Shown one piece after another: positions 58,847-63,510 of a stretch of 63,510 nt of DNA. Below the pieces are notes generated by a model. The model had not been told where the DNA came from. It saw nothing but the letters and a program-made list of their open reading frames with translations, and ran no database searches. The translations under genes and the position numbers were made by a program. Location of the stretch: the NCBI GenBank assembly GCA_031411495.1, contig JANOBD010000170.1, positions 1-63,510 of the forward strand. Reading direction: 5' to 3'. The stretch is from JANOBD01 sp031411495 (GTDB taxonomy: Bacteria > Planctomycetota > Phycisphaerae > Tepidisphaerales > Tepidisphaeraceae). Numbering within the stretch: the first letter of the stretch is position 1; the number at the start of each line of letters is the position of its first letter.

Positions 58847-59031
58847 ACCCACAAGGCAGAGTACTGATCGCGCCGCTGGTCTTCAAACCTCCACGAAGCG
58901 TGTGCCCCGGGCAAGACACACCCATCGGCTCTCGCCGAGGCAATGGCGAAACGCGATGATTCGCCTCGCCGCGCGGGCTGCTCGAACGCCGATCATCCTG
59001 CATGTGCTCGATTGAGGAAGGAGTTTCTATC

Positions 59032-59808
59032 TTGCCGCCTCGCGAACTGAAGCAGAACAGGGTTCCACCGATCATCGGCCATCGCGGTGCGAGCCATGAT
59101 GCCCCAGAGAATACGCTCGCCTCCTTCCGCCTGGCTATCGAGCAGGGTGCCGACGGCGTGGAAGGCGACTTCCACCTGACCGCTGACGGCCAGATCGTTT
59201 GCATGCACGATTCGAACGCCAAGCGAACCACGGGTGTGGATCGACCGATCGTCGAACTGACAATCGCAGAGTTGAAAGCGCTCGACGCCGGCTCGTGGAA
59301 AGATCCTCGCTTTGCACGCGAGTACCCGCCGACACTCGCGGAAGTCCTCGACGTTGTGCCGGCAAATGTGCTGTTCTACCTCGAGATCAAGTGCGGGGCG
59401 GAGATCGTGCCGATGATCAGGTCGGTCTGCGACGTGTCCAAAACGAAGCCGGAGCAGCTGAGGATCATCGGCTTCGACGCCGAGGTGATTGCGGCGGCCC
59501 GAAGGGCGATGCCCGAGGTGAAGGCGTTCTGGCTGACAGGCTTCAAAGCCCTCGAAGGCGAAAAGCGGAAACAGCCCTCAGCCGGCGAGGTGATTGCAAC
59601 GCTCCGGGCCATCGGCGCGAACGGCGTAGGGTGTCAGGCCGACATGGCGGTGATTGATGACGCTTTCGTCACGGCGATACACGATGCGGGTTTTGAGATT
59701 CACGCCTGGACGGTCGACAAGCCGGAGGATGCAAAAGCGCTCCGCGATTTGGGCGTCGATTCCATCACGACGAATCGACCGGCGTTTCTTCGCCAGCGGT
59801 TGCGGTGA
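59032..59808 (+). CDS. Glycerophosphodiester phosphodiesterase
   Basis: Hydrolyses glycerophosphodiesters to glycerol-3-phosphate and an alcohol. 258 residues. The start is TTG at 59032, chosen because GAGGAAGGAG (59015-59024) precedes it at 8 bp; an ATG at 59002 in frame would put the ribosome site inside the gene. TIM-barrel signature: IGHRGASHDAPENTLASFRLAIEQGADGVEGDFHLTADG at the N-terminus, with the catalytic HRG and metal-binding ExD-type residues (GVEGDF), followed by VCMHDS. Ends GIDSITTNRPAFL-like (VDSITTNRPAFLRQRL). No signal peptide, so cytosolic. Normal length for GDPDs of UgpQ type. Confidence 0.93.
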   Translation: MPPRELKQNRVPPIIGHRGASHDAPENTLASFRLAIEQGADGVEGDFHLTADGQIVCMHDSNAKRTTGVDRPIVELTIAELKALDAGSWKDPRFAREYPPTLAEVLDVVPANVLFYLEIKCGAEIVPMIRSVCDVSKTKPEQLRIIGFDAEVIAAARRAMPEVKAFWLTGFKALEGEKRKQPSAGEVIATLRAIGANGVGCQADMAVIDDAFVTAIHDAGFEIHAWTVDKPEDAKALRDLGVDSITTNRPAFLRQRLR

Positions 59809-59951
59809 GCCGCCGTCGCGCGAAACGTATTCGGAGCAGTGCTCAAGACCTGTCGGCGTCCGGCCGGGAATGCGCCGATGACACGAACAGCTGAAAGACG
59901 AAGACGATCGGCAAGCCGATCGACCTCAACTGCGTCCATTGTGTGCGGGCG

Positions 59952-61193
59952 TCATTCGCGGTCGCGAAGTAGCCGCTCGTAGATCGCCTCGACGGCGCGG
60001 GCGGTCTTATCGATCGAGAACACTTCACGAGCGCGGACCTTACCGCTGCGCCCCATTTCACCTGCCGACTTCGGATCGGACAAGATTTGGGTGATGGCTT
60101 CAGCCATCGCTTCGACATTGTTCATCGGCACGAGCAGACCGGTGTTGCCGTGAATGACGATCTCGGGCACGCCGCCGCCGTCGGTCGCAACAACGGGGAG
60201 TCCGGCAGCCATTCCTTCGACAATCACCTGTCCGAAGGGCTCGCCCGTCGTCGAAGCGTGGACCAGCAGGTCGAGCTCGGCCAACGCCGTCGCGACGTCC
60301 GACCGGAAGCCCACGAACTCGATCGCGTGAGCGATCCCGAGTTGATGGACGAGTGCCTGAATCTGCTTCTCGTAGTCGGCCTCATCGAACATCACCTTGC
60401 CGATGATGCGAAAGCGCGCGCGAGGAAACTTCGTGAGCACGATGGCGGCCGCACGGATGAAGATGTGTTGACCCTTCCACGGAGAAATGCGGCCGAGCAG
60501 GCCGATGATTGACGCATCTTCCTCCCCGGGACGTGTGGTTCGCCGTCCATCAAACGCATTGGCATTCAACCCGTCGTGAACAACGTTGCCATCGCGCATG
60601 TTCGTGCCGGAATAGACGACGGCGGAGTGATCATCGCGTGTGCGGTGAATCGACTCGAGCGTCGATGCCGAGTTGGCTATGACGACGTGCGGGATGGCGC
60701 CGGACAGGAAGCGGAACAGTCGCGTGACGGCAGGCGGAAGATAGTCGTCCGCGATGCGGTCGCGCACGTGCCAGATGAGTGGCTTTCGCGCCAGACGCGC
60801 TGCAGCGCCGCCGAGGATGTCAGCCTTGAGCGAGTTGGTATGAACGACATCGATGTCCAGTTCGCTGATGATGCGCCGCAGCGCCCAGACGAACCTCGCC
60901 GCAAGAACCGCCTCTCTCATCTTCGCCATGGTGCCCAGGCCCAGTGCATCTTTGCGCGTGTCGGCAATGGAGCGATCCAGGAGCACCACCTGGGTCTCGA
61001 CACCAGCCGAGCGCAGCGCCGCGACAAGCGGTCCTTCGGAAAAGAGCAGCACGAGGGGCGTGAATCGCGTCCGATCGAGCGACTTCACGAGGTTGAGCAG
61101 AGCGATCTCGCCGCCGCTCATCAGAGCGCAGTGGTCGACGTAGAGGATGCGCGAGGTGATGGACGGTGGGCGATCGATGGTTTGCGGTTTCAT
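59952..61193 (-). CDS. Glycosyltransferase family 4 (GT-B fold)
   Basis: Sugar transferase that uses a nucleotide sugar to build surface glycans. 413 residues from ATG 61193 (an ATG at 61235 is in frame). N-terminal Rossmann half: ILYVDHCALMSGGEIALLNLVKSL, with the GGE loop for acceptor binding, and DIDVVHTNSLKADILG. C-terminal nucleotide-binding half: GLLGRISPWKGQHIFIRAA, RFRIIGKVMFDE, and EPFGQVIVEGMAAGLPVVAT, the EX7E motif for donor phosphate binding. Ends with ITQILSDPKSAGEMGRSGKVRAREVFSI. Monocistronic here; downstream gene converges. Acceptor and donor are unknown. Confidence 0.92.
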   Translation of the reverse strand: MKPQTIDRPPSITSRILYVDHCALMSGGEIALLNLVKSLDRTRFTPLVLLFSEGPLVAALRSAGVETQVVLLDRSIADTRKDALGLGTMAKMREAVLAARFVWALRRIISELDIDVVHTNSLKADILGGAAARLARKPLIWHVRDRIADDYLPPAVTRLFRFLSGAIPHVVIANSASTLESIHRTRDDHSAVVYSGTNMRDGNVVHDGLNANAFDGRRTTRPGEEDASIIGLLGRISPWKGQHIFIRAAAIVLTKFPRARFRIIGKVMFDEADYEKQIQALVHQLGIAHAIEFVGFRSDVATALAELDLLVHASTTGEPFGQVIVEGMAAGLPVVATDGGGVPEIVIHGNTGLLVPMNNVEAMAEAITQILSDPKSAGEMGRSGKVRAREVFSIDKTARAVEAIYERLLRDRE

Positions 61194-61235
61194 ACAACGT
61201 GAACTCAGATCGCCGAACACATCGGACAAGCGCAT

Positions 61236-61621
61236 CGCCCAACCCTTCGCCCCGACGAAAGGTGCTCGCAGCTTGTTCCCCCTCGCGCCACGCCCGGCGT
61301 TTGCCGCGCCATTTCCTCAGCCGCCGACGGATGGGCCGCGACTCGTCAATTGATCATGTGCAAACGCATCGAAGCGATGAATGCGTGAGCGCGTTTCCCT
61401 AACCAATCAGCAAACAACCGGCGCGGCTCAAGATCATTTAAGCGCCTCGTATTCCAAGGCTTAGAAGCGCTGCCGACTTCAAACGCATACAATAACAGTC
61501 CTGGATTATGGGTACGGCAATCCGGATTGCAATGAGAATGCGCGTTCGCTGCGACCGCTGACCTTGCGACTTTACAGGCTCTCGTGTTTCGATAAGAAAA
61601 CCGCGCGTCTCGAGATTTGCT
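61236..61621. other. 386-bp region without a gene
   Basis: Between the glycosyltransferase start and the transposase remnant. No frame with recognisable coding content. It probably contains the glycosyltransferase promoter at the left and insertion-sequence flank at the right. Confidence 0.5.
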
Positions 61622-61944
61622 CGGTTAAGCGTCCGATAAGCGGAAGGCATTCATCAACGCCAGGGCCTCCTCACGCCATCGCCTCCCAGGCCGATCTAGC
61701 TGTTCTTCGCGTCCGACAAGTTGGTGAATCAGTGCTGGTTCAAACGCTCCGCGCAACTTCCCGTTGAAGCTCTCAACGAACCCGTTGTGCATAAGCTTTC
61801 CAGGTCTACTGAAGTCCAGCGGCACCCTGTTGGGATAGGCCACTCGTCCAGTGCGTTTCTGATGAACTCACGACCGTTGTCCTGTCGAATCGTCTTCGGA
61901 CAACCGCGCCGGCGCGGCCGCACAGCGGATTTGATGCGTCTCAA
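61622..61944 (-). pseudogene. Degenerate IS3-family transposase (OrfB, integrase) remnant
   Basis: C-terminal part of an IS3-type DDE integrase, split over three frames. Reading from 61944 down, CPKTIRQDNGREFIRNALDEW is the middle Asp block, then a one-base loss near 61843 shifts the frame to AYPNRVPLDFSRPGKLMHNGFVESFNGKLR, with the catalytic Glu in FVESFNG. A further shift gives ERLNQH, followed by a TGA in place of the family Trp and then FTNLSDAKN. The N-terminal part of the transposase and inverted ends are not visible. It overlaps the 3' end of a surface protein gene by 4 bp, so the insertion or rearrangement may have cut that gene. Confidence 0.85.
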
Positions 61945-63510
61945 TCAATCACGCCATCCGCAATGCGGCCGGCACGGGTGCGGGAGTCGGTGCGAAGCGC
62001 CGGCAGGCTCGCCTGGTAGTTCTGCGCCAGCAGCAGCAGGTCGTCGAAGCCCACCGCGCCGTCGGCCGAGTAATTCACGTTGCCGGTGCTCAGTGTCTTG
62101 CCGGAGGTCGCACCGTAGTTCTGGGCGATCACCAGCAGATCGTCGAAGTCCACGCGTTTGTCGCGGTTCACATCGCCGCGCAGCACGAAAAAGTCGAGCG
62201 TGATCGGCGTTCCGCTCGCCGGCACGCCGGCCGCGTTGGCGATGTCGCCAGACTGGATCGTCATCCGGTAATTCGCATTCGGCAGCGCGGCGGTGAGCAG
62301 CAGCACTGCCTGGTTGCTCGCCTGATTGTAGCTGATCGTGCCGATCGACTGCGACACCGCTACGTTGGTGTCGCGATTGACGATTGAAAAATCCTTGCGC
62401 GAGAGGAACGCGCTGACGTTGGTGTCGAAGGTGAAGACGATCGCCTCGCGCGTCTCGAACTCGTAGACATCCGTCAACACGTGCGGCGCCGGCGGGAGCG
62501 GGCCGGGGCCGACTTCGACGGCAACCGTCTTCGCATCCGGCCGCGTCGCCAGCAACACGCGTCCGCTGGGCGTCAGGCCGCCTTGGAAACTGTCGAACGC
62601 GTTGACGACCGATGTGCCGGCCACGATCACGTCGAATCGAGCACCCAGCGCCGGATCGAACCCGCCCACCAAGTCGGGATCAAAGCGGCTCGTGCTCAGC
62701 GGCGAGTTCAGGTCGATGCCTCCGGAGACACTCAGTTTTCCGAATGAAGTAGCTGAGGCGATTTCGATCCGCACCACTGGCTGGCTCGTTCCGTCCAGCC
62801 GCATGCTGCCGGTGACGGTCAACACCGAGTCGGGCGAGAGGTCGACGATGCCTTCCTGCACAAAGGTTCCGCCGACCGGCGTGAGCGTGAGATCGGCACC
62901 GGAAGTGAGCCCGACGCGGCCGCGGTTGGTCGCGAGCGTGGCCAGGTCTGGCACCGAGCCCGTGCCGCCGATTTCGATGTCGGCACCAAGCGTCGGAATC
63001 GCGGTGAGGAAATCGAGCAGCGTGCCGGTCGCGACACGATACGCGCCGGCCGTCAGGAATCCGGTGCCGGCGACGTTCGTCGAACAGTTGAGGAACAGCG
63101 TCCCGCCTTCGACGCGCTCGGTTCCGAAGTTGTTCACCTGCAGGACGACGGCGTTGTTGTTGAAGACGGCGGCGTTGGCGGAGACCTTGCGGATCGTTCC
63201 GCCGACGTTGTTGTTTAATAGCGGCGTACTGGCAACGCCGTAGGCGTTCAGATTTCCGCCGGCCGTGTCGATGGTGAAGGTGCCGTTGTTGTCGAACACG
63301 CCAGCGGTGGAGAAGCTCAGCTGGCCGGAGCTCCAGAGCACAGAACCGTTGTTGACCAGGTGTCGCTGCAGCGTCTTGGTTCCGCCGGTGATCATCTTCA
63401 GCGTCCCGGTTCCCGCGACGGTGGTGAGACCGGTGCCGGCCATCGCGTTGCTGTTCCAGTTGAAGGTGCCGGTGATGCTCAGATTCCCCGCGCCGCTGAA
63501 CGTGCCGCCG
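61941..63510 (-). CDS. Surface protein, 3' part only: beta-helix repeats and dockerin-like pair
   Basis: The gene runs off the right end of the window; its start is not seen. 523 codons visible. Gly/Thr/Asn-rich beta-strand repeats (about the first 250: GTLKMITGGTKTLQRHLVNNGSVLW, VFDNNGTFTIDTAGG) resemble autotransporter-like adhesins. A beta-sandwich follows (VYEFETREAIVFTFDTNVSAFL). The end has two dockerin-like EF-hand loops, GDVNRDKRVDFDDLLVIAQNYG and NVNYSADGAVGFDDLLLLAQNY, then about 28 residues. There is no PEP-CTERM tail. The frame ends within 4 bp of the IS3 remnant, so the last residues (RTDSRTRAGRIADGVID) may be altered. Confidence 0.8.
   Translation of the reverse strand, partial: GGTFSGAGNLSITGTFNWNSNAMAGTGLTTVAGTGTLKMITGGTKTLQRHLVNNGSVLWSSGQLSFSTAGVFDNNGTFTIDTAGGNLNAYGVASTPLLNNNVGGTIRKVSANAAVFNNNAVVLQVNNFGTERVEGGTLFLNCSTNVAGTGFLTAGAYRVATGTLLDFLTAIPTLGADIEIGGTGSVPDLATLATNRGRVGLTSGADLTLTPVGGTFVQEGIVDLSPDSVLTVTGSMRLDGTSQPVVRIEIASATSFGKLSVSGGIDLNSPLSTSRFDPDLVGGFDPALGARFDVIVAGTSVVNAFDSFQGGLTPSGRVLLATRPDAKTVAVEVGPGPLPPAPHVLTDVYEFETREAIVFTFDTNVSAFLSRKDFSIVNRDTNVAVSQSIGTISYNQASNQAVLLLTAALPNANYRMTIQSGDIANAAGVPASGTPITLDFFVLRGDVNRDKRVDFDDLLVIAQNYGATSGKTLSTGNVNYSADGAVGFDDLLLLAQNYQASLPALRTDSRTRAGRIADGVID

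Noticed and set aside
58890..58960. Possible dispersed repeat before the glycerophosphodiesterase (GTGTGCCCCGGGCA block)
   Set aside because: The block resembles part of the palindrome at 10067-10194, but the match is short and the arms are not paired well, so it is mentioned only in that finding.
1..63510. tRNA, rRNA and CRISPR arrays
   Set aside because: No T-arm GGTTCRANTCC context with a matching cloverleaf and no regularly spaced direct repeats were seen by eye; a tRNA scan would be decisive.

Overview
This window looks like chromosomal DNA of a planctomycete, most likely of the Phycisphaerae/Tepidisphaeraceae type. The evidence is high GC content, two proteins with LEPR-XLL-like N-termini (LELRRLL), dockerin-like C-terminal repeats of the form GDxNxDxxVxFDDLLxLAQNY, a PEP-CTERM tail, a pseudopilin with the H-X9-DG ending, and abundant secreted proteins and two-component systems. 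No tRNA, rRNA or CRISPR array was seen. The placement is an inference from protein style; no marker gene was compared.

Layout. 1-4.3 kb: housekeeping genes (HTH regulator, DUF971 protein, PrmC, an extended PlsC-like acyltransferase, the small acetolactate synthase subunit). 4.3-10.2 kb: two divergent large surface/secreted proteins (RTX plus beta-propeller; metzincin protease with FN3 domains) that share the LELRRLL leader and flank a 20-bp palindrome, followed by a MITE-like palindrome. 10.3-13.7 kb: SRAP peptidase, MoaC, zinc-ribbon protein, KdsA, lipid kinase. 13.7-19.2 kb: a lipoprotein, a histidine kinase/response regulator/diguanylate cyclase run and a GalU-like enzyme. 20 kb: a single-domain Y1 (RAYT-like) transposase between short inverted motifs. 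20.7-28.7 kb: membrane Ser/Thr kinase divergent from a K+-channel-like protein, ABC-F ATPase, an ECF sigma/membrane protein/PDZ trio, gamma-carbonic anhydrase-like protein and a cold-shock protein. 28.9-33.8 kb: a second signalling block (histidine kinase, NarL-type regulator with a structured leader, large PAS hybrid kinase). 33.8-45.8 kb: polysaccharide- and protein-degrading secreted proteins (GH76-like, TIM-barrel lipoprotein, PATR/dockerin/PEP-CTERM surface protein, pseudopilin, glutaminase A) with an AraC regulator. 45.8-51.0 kb: PQQ sugar dehydrogenase with cytochrome c tail, then the two-gene bacterial NHEJ system LigD-Ku. 51.1-58.8 kb: a PDZ protein with a GNDxY repeat domain, then a locus of rhombosortase-like protease, VIT/VWA protein with a glycine-rich C-terminal sorting tail, small lipoprotein and a divergent sigma-54 activator. 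59-63.5 kb: glycerophosphodiesterase, glycosyltransferase, a decayed IS3 transposase and the 3' part of another dockerin-bearing surface protein that runs off the window.

The most interesting locus is 53523-58846, where a rhomboid-type sorting protease sits beside what appears to be its own single substrate, in a row with a lipoprotein and beside a sigma-54 activator whose shared intergenic region carries three dyads. Other points worth checking are the structured leader before the regulator at 30011, the GNDxY repeat protein, and the intergenic palindromic repeats.
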